DNA of 64,000 nt from an uncultured Acetatifactor sp. (GCA_947627115.1 CANQUQ010000002.1:124001-188000), one strand, 5' to 3'. Numbered from the stretch's first letter, positions 36,950 through 44,910 are shown. Notes: generated by a model from the sequence alone, not told the origin. Numbers and translations: made by a program.

Positions 36950-37294
36950 TCACTCCTCAATGTGATCCAGGCCCTGACTGAGGATCGTCACGATATGGGA
37001 GTCGGCCAGAGAATAAAAAATCGTCTTTCCCTCCCTGCGATGCTTCACCAGATCCAGCTGCTTCAGGACCCGGAGCTGATGCGAGATTGCGGATTGCGAC
37101 ATGTTGAGCACCGCCGCAATATCGTAGACGCACATCTCCGAGCAGAGAAGTACATACAGAATCTTCAGTCTGGTGGCGTCCCCGAATACCTTAAAGAATT
37201 CAGCCAGATCCTGCAGTTCCTCCTCCGGCGGCATCTTCTCATCTATCTGTCTCAACACCTTTTCCTTCACATGAATGTATACGTTCTCTTCCAT
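36950..37294 (-). CDS. ArsR/SmtB-family metalloregulator with an intact SmtB-type zinc site
   Basis: 114 residues, winged helix. FKVFGDATRLKILYVLL and the recognition helix SQSAISHQLRVLKQLDLV are typical. The alpha-3 metal motif is incomplete (SEMCVYDI, one Cys instead of CxC). The C-terminal alpha-5 site is complete: D98, H100, H111 and E114, with the spacing D-x-H-x10-H-x2-E of SmtB (D104, H106, H117, E120). Zinc-responsive derepression is therefore predicted. First gene of the eight-gene operon; its own promoter carries an imperfect dyad over the -10 box. Confidence 0.92.
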   Translation of the reverse strand: MEENVYIHVKEKVLRQIDEKMPPEEELQDLAEFFKVFGDATRLKILYVLLCSEMCVYDIAAVLNMSQSAISHQLRVLKQLDLVKHRREGKTIFYSLADSHIVTILSQGLDHIEE

Positions 37295-37361
37295 GACCTT
37301 TTCTTATCCCGCCTTCCGGCACTGTGCCAGTTGTCTTCCTTCATCCGTTCCCCGCCGGATG

Positions 37362-37379
37362 TCTACAGTAAATTGTACA
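37362..37379. promoter_or_regulatory. Candidate ArsR operator
   Basis: TCTACA-GTAAAT-TGTACA is an imperfect inverted repeat (one mismatch in the 6-base arms) overlapping the -10 box of the ArsR operon promoter. The position suits repression by the encoded dimer; binding is inferred. Confidence 0.45.
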
Positions 37380-37400
37380 CTTTTTTTCACATGAGTGCAA
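37372..37400 (-). promoter_or_regulatory. Promoter of the ArsR-ABC-MoxR-VWA operon
   Basis: TTGCAC (37400-37395), a 17-base spacer and TACAAT (37377-37372), about 80 bases upstream of the ArsR ATG. Within the operon, gaps are 77 bases or less and no other terminator is seen. Confidence 0.65.
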
Positions 37401-37440
37401 ACTCTTTCCCGGAGCGCCTCTTCGTCCCGCGTTTTCTTTC

Positions 37441-37602
37441 GCCGCGCAGTCCTTTCATCCGCAGCCCCTTTCGCCGCGCAGTCCTTTCACCCGCAGTCCT
37501 TCCGCCCGCAGCCCCTTTCGCCACACAGCCCCTTCCGCCGCGCAGTCCTTCGCCCGCAGCCCCTTTCGCCGCGCAGTCCTTCCGCCGCGCAGCCCTTTCG
37601 CC
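37441..37602. repeat. Intergenic degenerate tandem repeat of about 16 bases, roughly 10 copies
   Basis: The unit on the plus strand is close to GCCGCGCAGTCCTTTC, alternating with shorter CCGCAGCCCCTTTC versions. Unit length varies between 14 and 17 bases, so no reading frame is kept. The array abuts the apbE stop codon and ends about 40 bases before the -35 box of the ArsR operon. The rest of 37295-37440 holds the ArsR leader and promoter. Confidence 0.85.
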
Positions 37603-38652
37603 TCACGGTGTCCTTCGGAACAGCGGCTCCATCCCCGGCGTCATAAATATTTCGCCGCTCTTATCCACGAACAGCGCCTCTGCGCCATACCGTTGTGCCA
37701 GCTCCATCCCCTTCTCCCGCCCAAGCACAAAGCAGGCTGTGGACAGTGCGTCGCCGAGCATACCGTCTTTGGTCAGCACCGTCACCGAGCTTAGCCCGCT
37801 GTCCGCGGGGCGACCCGTGGCCGGATCCAAAATGTGGTGATACCGCACTCCCCCCGCCTCTGCGAACCGCTCATAATCGCCGGAGGTGGAGATGCACCAC
37901 TGCCCTTCAAGAGACAGTATTCCCAGATTATCTGAGGAGTGGTCCGGGTCCGCGATCCCCACCTGCCAGGGGGCCCGGTCGGGCCTGCTCCCGTAGGTCA
38001 GCACGCTGCCTCCCACGGAGACAGTGGCGCCTGTCACGTCCGGGTCGCTTTCCAGATATTCCAGAATATGCGTCAGTGCCAGTCCCTTGCCGACGGCTCC
38101 AAGATCCAATTCCGTGCCCGCCTCGGCGTACAGTCTCACGGTGCCTTCCTCCCCTCCGGCATCCGGCCCGGCCGTCATCCGAAGGCGGCTGACGCCGCAC
38201 AGATCCAGCGCCCCATCGACGGCCTCCTGACTGGGCGGTTCAAATTCTCCCGTTCTGCTCCCCGCAGCCCATCCGTCAATATCCCACAGTCTCGCCACAG
38301 GCCCGACGGTCACGTCAAAGGCACCCTCCGAGGCCTCCGTCAGCTCCAGACAGCGGCCGAGCACCGCAGCCATCTCCTCCGTCAGCACAATGCCCTCCCG
38401 GCTGCCGGCAGCCTGATTGATCCGGTACAGCTCAGATGTCTCCAGCCGCCAGGAGAGCGTCCTCTCCTCCAGATTCCGGATAAGTTCCATGATACCGTCC
38501 GTACAGTCCCCGCCGGCGGTATAGATATTCTGTTGTATCACGGTTCCCATGGCGGTGTCGACGCTCTGCACATGTCTAAGCTCCTGCCGGCCGCAGCTGC
38601 AGAGACAGAAGGGCAGCGCCCCCAGCAGGACCGCCTTTAAAAATCTCTTCAT
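37603..38652 (-). CDS. apbE: FAD:protein FMN transferase (ApbE), lipoprotein
   Basis: 349 residues. The N-terminus MKRFLKAVLLGALPFCLCSC carries a lipobox (LCSC), so it is probably a membrane-tethered extracytoplasmic lipoprotein. Family motifs: TAMGTVIQQNIY, ELDLGAVGKGLALTHILE, HHILDPATGRPADSG and LGDALSTACFVLG, with the Asp and Thr that bind magnesium. It attaches FMN from FAD to Thr/Ser of target flavoproteins. No Fmn-bind target gene is visible in the window, so the target lies elsewhere. Divergent from the NusG-II/Gx pair. Confidence 0.96.
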   Translation of the reverse strand: MKRFLKAVLLGALPFCLCSCGRQELRHVQSVDTAMGTVIQQNIYTAGGDCTDGIMELIRNLEERTLSWRLETSELYRINQAAGSREGIVLTEEMAAVLGRCLELTEASEGAFDVTVGPVARLWDIDGWAAGSRTGEFEPPSQEAVDGALDLCGVSRLRMTAGPDAGGEEGTVRLYAEAGTELDLGAVGKGLALTHILEYLESDPDVTGATVSVGGSVLTYGSRPDRAPWQVGIADPDHSSDNLGILSLEGQWCISTSGDYERFAEAGGVRYHHILDPATGRPADSGLSSVTVLTKDGMLGDALSTACFVLGREKGMELAQRYGAEALFVDKSGEIFMTPGMEPLFRRTP

Positions 38653-38726
38653 TTATGCTTCCCTTTTTGATATACTGTATGAGTCGGATGCATTTCTCTG
38701 CGATCCGGCGGAAAGGAAATCCCGAC

Positions 38727-39146
38727 TTGAGAACCTGCAGCGAAAAAAATACCAGAACAGCCGCACTGGCGATCGCGGTCCTTCTGGTCCTTATCACAGC
38801 ATCCTGCCTGTTGTATCTTCTGCTGACCGACCGCCGTCAGGGAGCCTGTACCGCGGAAATATACCAGAACGGCCGCCTGATCCGGGTGATCCCTCTGGAC
38901 CAGGTACAGAAGGCATACTCCTTTGATGTGGTGGGACAGGGGGGATGCATCAACCGAATAGAAGTCCGGCCCGGAAAGATCGGCGTCATATGGGCGGACT
39001 GCCCCGACAGGCTCTGCGTGGAGCAGGGCTTTGCGGAGAGTCCCGTCATCCCCATCACCTGTCTGCCGAATCGACTGGTGATCCGGCTGAAAGTCGAGGA
39101 TGCTCTTCCCGCCGATACCGCCGTTCCCGATGCCGTCACCTACTGA
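38727..39146 (+). CDS. NusG domain II-containing membrane-anchored protein
   Basis: About 139 residues. One membrane segment (TAALAIAVLLVLITASCLLYLL) precedes an extracytoplasmic NusG-II domain with IYQNGRLIRVIPLDQVQKAY and the paired cysteines WADCPDRLCVEQG. The start is uncertain: TTG at 38727 has GGAAAGG about ten bases upstream, whereas in-frame ATG codons at 38655, 38679 and 38688 lack a good signal. NusG-II/Gx-transporter gene pairs recur in Firmicutes, often near ApbE and quinone or redox genes. Exact role unknown. Confidence 0.85.
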   Translation: MRTCSEKNTRTAALAIAVLLVLITASCLLYLLLTDRRQGACTAEIYQNGRLIRVIPLDQVQKAYSFDVVGQGGCINRIEVRPGKIGVIWADCPDRLCVEQGFAESPVIPITCLPNRLVIRLKVEDALPADTAVPDAVTY

Positions 39147-39180
39147 CGTGCGGGGGACGCTCCCCGGAAAGGAGAACGCT

Positions 39181-39678
39181 ATGCAGACCAAAAAGCTCAC
39201 CGTTCTGGCGCTGTACGCCACATTATCCCTCGCCGTGTATGCCGTCGAGAGTGCGCTGCCGCCTCCGGCGCCCATCCCCGGATTGAAGCTGGGACTGGCC
39301 AACATCATTACTCTGATCCTGCTCCGGCGCTACACGTGCAGGGATGCGGCCCTTGTACTCACCGCCCGCATCCTGCTGTCCGCCCTGCTGTTCGGACAGG
39401 CTATGAGCCTCCTGTACAGTCTGGCCGGCGGCATTTTAAGCCTGCTTTTCATGTACTCCGCAGACCGCCTGCTGCGGAAAAAATATCTTCTGCTCACCGG
39501 CGCCGTCGGCGGACTCGCCCACAACATAGGACAGCTGTCCCTCGCCCTTGCGGTCACTGCCACTCCCGGCGTGTTGGCCTACCTGCCATTTCTCCTGCCG
39601 GGCGGTATCGTGACCGGGCTGTTCACGGGCCTGTGTGCCCGCCTTGCGGATAAATACCTGCCCCGGAAGCATGCGTGA
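39181..39678 (+). CDS. Gx transporter family membrane protein (Hpre_diP_synt_I)
   Basis: 165 residues from ATG 39181, with AAAGGAG upstream. About five membrane segments; the N-terminus has the conserved SALPPPAPIPGLKLGLANII. The family was once annotated as heptaprenyl diphosphate synthase component I; the protein is instead an ECF-S-like small membrane protein of uncertain substrate. It follows the NusG-II gene by 34 bases and is divergent from apbE, an arrangement reminiscent of flavin-based electron transfer loci. Confidence 0.88.
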   Translation: MQTKKLTVLALYATLSLAVYAVESALPPPAPIPGLKLGLANIITLILLRRYTCRDAALVLTARILLSALLFGQAMSLLYSLAGGILSLLFMYSADRLLRKKYLLLTGAVGGLAHNIGQLSLALAVTATPGVLAYLPFLLPGGIVTGLFTGLCARLADKYLPRKHA

Positions 39679-39685
39679 GCATTGC

Positions 39686-40552
39686 CTACATATCGGTCCG
39701 CTCTACCTTTGTCCTGTTTTCCGGCTTCAGCTCGTGGAGCATCTGTATCACCGTCTTTCCCAAAATGGGATGGCGATAGTTGGGCGCCAGCGTGCTCAAG
39801 GGCTCCAGGACAAAATCCCGGTTCTGCAGATCGGAATGGGGAATGATCACGTAGTCCGACTCATATACCAGCTTATCGTAAAAGATCAGATCCAGATCCA
39901 GTGTCCTGGGTCCCCAGCGCCTTACGCGCACCCGGCCCGCGGCATCCTCAATATCGTGAAGCGCGTCCAGCAATTCCTCCGGCGCAAGCAGTGTCTCGAT
40001 CTCCAGCGCCCCGTTGAGAAAATCATCCTGATCCTGTACGCCGTACGGCTTTGACTGTATCAGGTCGGATACCTTTTTCACACGGATCTGCGGATGGTTC
40101 GCCAGCGCTCTGATCGCACCGCTGATATATTCCGCCGGATCCCCCACATTGGAGCCCACTGCCAGATAGGCCGTGTGCCAGCTCCTGTGCACCTTGATGG
40201 ACACACATTCAAAGGGGACCGGGATCGGTGCCTGCGGCTTGCGCACCTCCAGATCCACCGCCGTGATCTTTTCATATTTCAGCAGGATGGCCTTGGACAG
40301 CTTTTCCGCTACGCTCTCAAGAAGCTGGTAGGTGTTTTCCTGCATCCAACTGTAAATGAACTGACAGATCTGACCGTAATCGGTGGCAAAGAAAATATTG
40401 TCCTCCAGGCCTGCCTTGTGTATATCCGTGTACAGGACAGCGTTCACATAAAAGAGCTGTCCCTTTTCCTGTTCCTCGCTGAGAACACCGTGATGGGCGA
40501 AGACCTCAAGCATTTCAATGCGGATCTCATCTCCTATGATCTCATAATTCAT
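39686..40552 (-). CDS. Bifunctional dihydroneopterin aldolase / HPPK (FolB-FolK fusion)
   Basis: 288 residues. The N-terminal FolB part (about 1-120) has IEMLEVFAHHGVLSEEQEKG and TVDLEVRKPQAPIP-like strands. The FolK part starts at TAYLAVGSNVGDPAEYISGA, with RVRRWGPRTLDLDLIFYD and IPHSDLQNRDFVLEPL, the pyrophosphokinase signature. It cleaves dihydroneopterin and then pyrophosphorylates 6-hydroxymethyl-dihydropterin. ATG 40552 overlaps the folP stop (TGATG). Last gene of the folate operon. Confidence 0.95.
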   Translation of the reverse strand: MNYEIIGDEIRIEMLEVFAHHGVLSEEQEKGQLFYVNAVLYTDIHKAGLEDNIFFATDYGQICQFIYSWMQENTYQLLESVAEKLSKAILLKYEKITAVDLEVRKPQAPIPVPFECVSIKVHRSWHTAYLAVGSNVGDPAEYISGAIRALANHPQIRVKKVSDLIQSKPYGVQDQDDFLNGALEIETLLAPEELLDALHDIEDAAGRVRVRRWGPRTLDLDLIFYDKLVYESDYVIIPHSDLQNRDFVLEPLSTLAPNYRHPILGKTVIQMLHELKPENRTKVERTDM

Positions 40553-41367
40553 CACTTGCTGCCCCCTCTCAATATAGCCTCGGTCATTCTGACGGCCCGC
40601 ACATTGGGCTTAATATCATGCACTCTCACGAACATGCAGCCCTTCATCACACCTATGACTGTAGTCGCCAGAGTGCCCTCCAGTCTCTCATCCACCGGCA
40701 CATCCAGGGTCAGGCCTATGACAGACTTCCGGCTGCACCCCAGAAGCAGCGGACATCCCAGCTCGTGCAGCTGTTCCAGACGGCCTATCACCTCAAGATT
40801 CTGCTCATAGCTCTTGGCAAATCCCACACCGGGATCCAGAATGATCTTCTCCTTCTCTATCCCCGCCCTGCTGGCCAGCTGAAGGGACTCCCTCAGATCC
40901 GAGAGCAGCTCCGGCATAAGATCCACGTACTCCGCATTGCTGCGGTCATGCATCAGACAGCAGGGCAGCCCGCTCTCGGCGATCACTTCCGCCATTTTGC
41001 CGTCCCGCTTCAATCCCCGGATATCGTTGATCAGGTCCGCACCGGCCGCAATACCGGCCCTCGCCACCTCGGCCTTGCAGGTATCCAGCGAGATCGGTAT
41101 GTCGAGACGCGCCTTTATCGCCTCGATCACGGGAGCCGTGCGCTGTATCTCTTCCTGCGGGGACACCTCGGCATATCCCGGTCTGGTGGATTCTCCCCCG
41201 ATATCGATCATGTCGGCGCCCTCCGCCACCATGTTCTCTGCACGGCGCAGGGCCTGCTCCGGACCGCTCCATTTCCCGCCGTCGGAGAAGGAATCGGGCG
41301 TCACGTTCAGGATCCCCATAACATAGGTCCTTCCATGACGCAGGAAGGAACGTCCCCCAATTATCAT
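40552..41367 (-). CDS. folP: Dihydropteroate synthase
   Basis: About 271 residues. GILNVTPDSFSDGGKW and the glycine-rich DMIDIGGESTRPGY are the two DHPS signatures; later GVGFAKSYEQNLEVI and LLGCSRKSVIG bind the pterin and phosphate. It condenses the pterin pyrophosphate with p-aminobenzoate and is the sulfonamide target. The start is uncertain: ATG 41367 (MIIGGRSFLRHG) fits the family, while a TTG at 41406 would add 13 residues. It follows the HD gene closely and overlaps folB-folK. Confidence 0.96.
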   Translation of the reverse strand: MIIGGRSFLRHGRTYVMGILNVTPDSFSDGGKWSGPEQALRRAENMVAEGADMIDIGGESTRPGYAEVSPQEEIQRTAPVIEAIKARLDIPISLDTCKAEVARAGIAAGADLINDIRGLKRDGKMAEVIAESGLPCCLMHDRSNAEYVDLMPELLSDLRESLQLASRAGIEKEKIILDPGVGFAKSYEQNLEVIGRLEQLHELGCPLLLGCSRKSVIGLTLDVPVDERLEGTLATTVIGVMKGCMFVRVHDIKPNVRAVRMTEAILRGGSK

Positions 41368-41415
41368 ACTGTCTGTATCCGTCCTATGCAATCCTTCTGC
41401 TCCCAAAACTTAATA

Positions 41416-41898
41416 TTAATATCGGATCTTCAGGTTCTTCTTTTCACTGCTCCTGTGACATTCGCGCTCCACCTCGCAGGCAAAGCAGTTGCGGCTGGCC
41501 TTATCCGCCCGATACAGAACGCCGCTCAGATCGTTCTGCGCAGATACGGCGGCATCCCGGTGACTCCTAATGGCATCCACGATGACGGCCGTCTCCGAAG
41601 CGTCGAAACCGCACTCGCTCAGGATCTCCGGCGCGATCTCGGCTCCCGCCAGCTCGTGGGGCGTGCCGTCCTCATACTGGACATGCCGTCCCATATCGTG
41701 CAGGAGAGCGGCCGCGTAGATCAGCTCACGGTCCAGCCCAAGGCTGCTTTCCAGATTGATGATCTCGCCGATGCGGGCCACGTCCAGAAAATGTGACAGG
41801 TCGTGCTTTCCGAATTTTCGGTCCACCTCGGCCTTCCGGTTTTCATTCAGATGATACAGGAACAGCCTATGCTTTAAAATAAGATCGATCCTTTCCAT
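41416..41898 (-). CDS. HD-domain phosphohydrolase within the folate operon
   Basis: 160 residues. HD-superfamily metal ligands are complete: H36, H67-D68 (LLHDMGRH) and D132 (YRADKA). A Cys cluster near the end (C138, C141, C147) could bind a metal. It starts TGATG-coupled to folE, behind GGAGG, and lies upstream of folP. HD enzymes hydrolyse phosphate esters of nucleotides. Its position between FolE and FolP/FolB suggests it removes phosphate from dihydroneopterin triphosphate, a step with no obvious Nudix enzyme here (inference). Archaeal MptB is an HD-type pterin phosphoesterase and gives precedent. Confidence 0.88.
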   Translation of the reverse strand: MERIDLILKHRLFLYHLNENRKAEVDRKFGKHDLSHFLDVARIGEIINLESSLGLDRELIYAAALLHDMGRHVQYEDGTPHELAGAEIAPEILSECGFDASETAVIVDAIRSHRDAAVSAQNDLSGVLYRADKASRNCFACEVERECHRSSEKKNLKIRY

Positions 41899-42464
41899 CA
41901 CGGCCTTCCTCCGTTCAGGAGCTGAAAAAAGCGGTCCTGCAGTTTTTCATTCTCCGCGAACGCTCCTCTGACAGCAATGCTCACCGTTCTGCTTCCCGGC
42001 TTTTTTATGCCGCGCATCGTCATACACATATGCTCTGCCTCCAGCATTACCATGACGCCCTTGGGCGCAAGATGCTCCATCACCGCATCCGCGATCTGCC
42101 CCGTCATCCGCTCCTGCAGCTGGAGCCTGCGGGCGTAGATCTCCACCGTCCTGGCAAGCTTGCTCAGGCCCACTACCCTGCCGTTGGGTATATATGCCAC
42201 ATGGGCCCTGCCGAAAAAGGGAAGCATGTGATGCTCGCACATGGAGTAAAAGACGATATCCCGCTCCAATACCATTTCGCTGCTGTCCACGGAGAAAACC
42301 CTGGAGAGCGGCTCCCTGCCGTCTGCGTCCGTCCCGGAGAATATTTCTCCGTACATCCTTGCGATCCTGTCCGGGGTCTCCTTTAGGCCCTCCCGCGCCG
42401 GATCCTCGCCTATGCCCTCCAGCAGCAGCCTTACTGCTTCTCTTATTTTATTTTGATCGACCAT
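41898..42464 (-). CDS. folE: GTP cyclohydrolase I
   Basis: 188 residues, homodecameric family. [18 protein letters not shown] holds the zinc Cys and catalytic His; [20 protein letters not shown] and the second zinc Cys in [11 protein letters not shown] follow. It converts GTP to dihydroneopterin triphosphate, the entry to folate. It overlaps folC by 17 bases upstream and is coupled to the HD gene downstream. Confidence 0.97.
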   Translation of the reverse strand: MVDQNKIREAVRLLLEGIGEDPAREGLKETPDRIARMYGEIFSGTDADGREPLSRVFSVDSSEMVLERDIVFYSMCEHHMLPFFGRAHVAYIPNGRVVGLSKLARTVEIYARRLQLQERMTGQIADAVMEHLAPKGVMVMLEAEHMCMTMRGIKKPGSRTVSIAVRGAFAENEKLQDRFFQLLNGGRP

Positions 42465-43767
42465 TCTTATCTGCCGCCTTCCCGAAAGGTCCTTCCACCA
42501 ACTTTATCAATCTGCCCAGATAGGACAGAGAGCCGAAGGCGATGATCACGCCCTCTCTGCCCGCCAGCAGCAGGCTCATCTCCACGGCCTCCTCCAGACT
42601 GTCCGCCGCCGTCACGCGCGGATGGATCCCGGATATTTCCTGGGCCAGTTCATACGCCGACATCGCCCTGGGATTGTCCGGCGGAGTCACCGTGACAATG
42701 TCGTCCGCATGAGCGTGAGTCAGGGCAATGACCTTTTCGTAGTCCTTATCTCTCAACATTCCTATTATATAGATAATTTTGTCATTTGTAAAATAAAATT
42801 CAACAGATTCCCCAAGTCTTTTTGCCGCATCTTCGTTGTGGGCCCCATCCACAATAAATAACGGGTGCTTTCTTAAGACCGTAAAGCGGCCCGGCCATTT
42901 TGTCTTCACCAGCCCGCGGCGAAGCTGCGCCTCGCTCACCGGGAAGCCGTTCTCTCCCAGCACATCCAGCACCTCCACTGCCACCGCCGCATTCTCCACC
43001 TGATATTTGCCCGCAAGCGTGATCTCAAGCCCTTTCCGGTCTCCGTAATCGAAGCGCTGCCGCTCCAGGCCATAATGCACATGCCCCAGCTTTTCCGGCG
43101 ACGAAAAGGTGATGGGCGATCCCTGCTCTGCAGCCCTGGCCCGCAGCACCTCCGCCACCTCCGGACTCTGCCATGCGCTCACAACAGGGCGGCCGCATTT
43201 AATAACACCCGCTTTTTGTTCTGCAATCCGCTCCGGCGTATCCCCCAAAAAGCTCATGTGATCCATGCTCACGGAGGTGATCACCGCCACTGCGGTGTCC
43301 TCCACGATATTTGTGGCATCCAGCGCGCCTCCCATGCCTGTCTCCAGCACCACGATGTCACAGTGCTTTTCCTTAAAGTACAGAAAGCCGAGCGCGGTCT
43401 CGATCTCAAAGGCTGTGGGCTGGGGCAGTCCCCGGCCCGTCATCTCTTCGCAGACCGCCCTGATCCGTTCCATTCCCTGGCAGAGATATTTCTTCGTTAT
43501 CATCCGCCCGTTGACCTGTATGCGCTCCCGATATTCAAAAATAACAGGTGAAATGTATCTGCCTACGCGATATCCCGCCTCCTGCAGCGCCGAGGAGACA
43601 TAAGCGGACACCGATCCCTTGCCGTTGGTGCCGGCAATATGGACAAAACACAGCTCCTTCTGAGGATCCCCCAGGCGCCGGCAAAGCTCCCGGATATTAT
43701 CCAGTCCCGGCACAATGCCGAGACCGCTCACCTGCTCTATGTATTCCTTTACTTCCCGTTCGTTCAT
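42448..43767 (-). CDS. folC: Folylpolyglutamate synthase / dihydrofolate synthase
   Basis: 439 residues. An Mur-ligase-like enzyme: [17 protein letters not shown] (P-loop), [31 protein letters not shown] and [17 protein letters not shown]. It joins glutamate to dihydropteroate and elongates the polyglutamate tail. First gene of folC-folE-HD-folP-folBK, all overlapping or nearly so, which is an almost complete pterin branch in one transcript. Confidence 0.96.
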   Translation of the reverse strand: MNEREVKEYIEQVSGLGIVPGLDNIRELCRRLGDPQKELCFVHIAGTNGKGSVSAYVSSALQEAGYRVGRYISPVIFEYRERIQVNGRMITKKYLCQGMERIRAVCEEMTGRGLPQPTAFEIETALGFLYFKEKHCDIVVLETGMGGALDATNIVEDTAVAVITSVSMDHMSFLGDTPERIAEQKAGVIKCGRPVVSAWQSPEVAEVLRARAAEQGSPITFSSPEKLGHVHYGLERQRFDYGDRKGLEITLAGKYQVENAAVAVEVLDVLGENGFPVSEAQLRRGLVKTKWPGRFTVLRKHPLFIVDGAHNEDAAKRLGESVEFYFTNDKIIYIIGMLRDKDYEKVIALTHAHADDIVTVTPPDNPRAMSAYELAQEISGIHPRVTAADSLEEAVEMSLLLAGREGVIIAFGSLSYLGRLIKLVEGPFGKAADKNGRSK

Positions 43768-43824
43768 TATTGATAAAATCCTCCCGGCATGGCAATACTA
43801 TTCGGGATCGGAGGAACGATACCC

Positions 43825-44283
43825 ATGAAAAAGGCTGCCATGACTTTACTGAAAGATTTTTTAAGATGCGGCTTCACAGGCTGGTGCCTGGAAATCGTGT
43901 TCACCGCTCTGGGCGCCCTGCGCCGCAGGGACATGACACTGAAGGGAAACACTTCCCTGTGGATGTTTCCCATCTACGGCTGCGCCGCCGCACTTGCCCC
44001 CGTCGCCCGCCTGCTGCAGCAAAGACCCGTCTGGCTCCGGGGGCTGACTTACATGGGGCTGATCTTTTCCGCGGAGTATGTCACCGGCAGGATGCTGAAC
44101 CGCCGCTCCCTGTGTCCCTGGGATTACAGCCGCAGCCGCTGGAACATAGGAAGGGTCATCCGACTGGATTATGCTCCCTTCTGGTTCTGCACCGGGCTTG
44201 TGTTCGAGCGTCTCCTGTCCTCCCGGCCGGGGCACCGCGCCCCGTCACAGCCCGTTGACGGTCGGCAAAAGGCCCTGCAATAG
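43825..44283 (+). CDS. Putative ABC_trans_CmpB-type membrane protein
   Basis: 152 residues from ATG 43825, with GGAGG ten bases upstream. Four membrane segments are likely. Motifs of the CmpB family (PF06541): GFTGWCLEIVFTAL near the start, MFPIYGCAAAL and the end motif SLCPWDYSRSRWNIGRVIRL. Despite the family name, a transport role is unproven. It ends 68 bases before the convergent PH-domain gene; no canonical terminator is visible there. Confidence 0.82.
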   Translation: MKKAAMTLLKDFLRCGFTGWCLEIVFTALGALRRRDMTLKGNTSLWMFPIYGCAAALAPVARLLQQRPVWLRGLTYMGLIFSAEYVTGRMLNRRSLCPWDYSRSRWNIGRVIRLDYAPFWFCTGLVFERLLSSRPGHRAPSQPVDGRQKALQ

Positions 44284-44351
44284 CGGTATGCGCCATATTG
44301 CAGAGCTGCCGGGAACGCCTGCCGTCAGGAGACGGGCTCCCGCTCAGACGC

Positions 44352-44726
44352 TCAGTCGATATCGTCGATATCCTGGATATCGCCGGAGCCGATGTCGAGC
44401 ATATTCACCGTGCGGCGCTTGATCCTCGCCTTCTCGGAGTACTCCAGAATGAATTCCTTGATCTCCCTTGAATTCCTGATATGCGCCATGACAAGCTGAG
44501 GATTGGTGGTATCGCCGGTAAAGCAGATCACCGTTCCCAGATGGAAGATCTTCTCCAGCAGCGTCGCGCTGTGCTGCACATCCTGTACCTTGTACATATA
44601 GCAGTCGTTCTCCACCGTCTTGAACAGACCGGTAGACACCGTCAGCATATCCTCCTTGACCGTATACTTGGTGAAGGTAAAGGGCAGTCCGAAAAATAAC
44701 CAGCGTCTTTTTTCAACGAATTCCAT
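44352..44726 (-). CDS. PH domain-containing protein (bPH_2/YdbS-like)
   Basis: 124 residues. A bacterial PH-like beta domain: WLFFGLPFTFTKYTVKEDML, then STGLFKTVENDCYMYKVQDV, whose RVQ/KVQ element is typical of bPH_2 proteins. Unlike YdbS it has no clear membrane helix. The end is acidic (GSGDIQDIDDID). Function unknown. It has its own promoter. Confidence 0.8.
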   Translation of the reverse strand: MEFVEKRRWLFFGLPFTFTKYTVKEDMLTVSTGLFKTVENDCYMYKVQDVQHSATLLEKIFHLGTVICFTGDTTNPQLVMAHIRNSREIKEFILEYSEKARIKRRTVNMLDIGSGDIQDIDDID

Positions 44727-44773
44727 TTTGTCTTATCCTTTCATATCATAATATATTTTAATTCCTCCCTTGC

Positions 44774-44802
44774 ATCATACCAGATACTTTTTCATATGGC
44801 AA
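44774..44802 (-). promoter_or_regulatory. Promoter of the PH-domain gene
   Basis: TTGCCA (44802-44797), a 17-base spacer and TATGAT (44779-44774), about 48 bases upstream of the ATG. Confidence 0.6.
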
Positions 44803-44854
44803 ACCTTCTTTCCGGAAAATGAAAATAAAAGTGAAATTTTTCGGAGGATACCCA

Positions 44855-44883
44855 TTGCAACTCCCACCCGTTAGTGGTATATT
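44855..44883 (+). promoter_or_regulatory. Promoter of the nitroreductase gene
   Basis: TTGCAA (44855-44860), a 17-base spacer and TATATT (44878-44883), 28 bases before the ATG, with GGGAGG as ribosome binding site. Confidence 0.65.
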
Positions 44884-44910
44884 ATATAAAACGTACCGGG
44901 AGGTATCATT

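Noticed and set aside
33902..36953. Gliding motility (Gld) locus, from the ABC ATPase, permease and GldG-like protein
   Set aside because: No other Gld or SprA-type proteins are present and the host looks like a Firmicute; only the ABC layout is shared.
37441..37602. CRISPR array
   Set aside because: Repeat units are contiguous, 14-17 bases and degenerate, with no unique spacers; no cas genes in the window.
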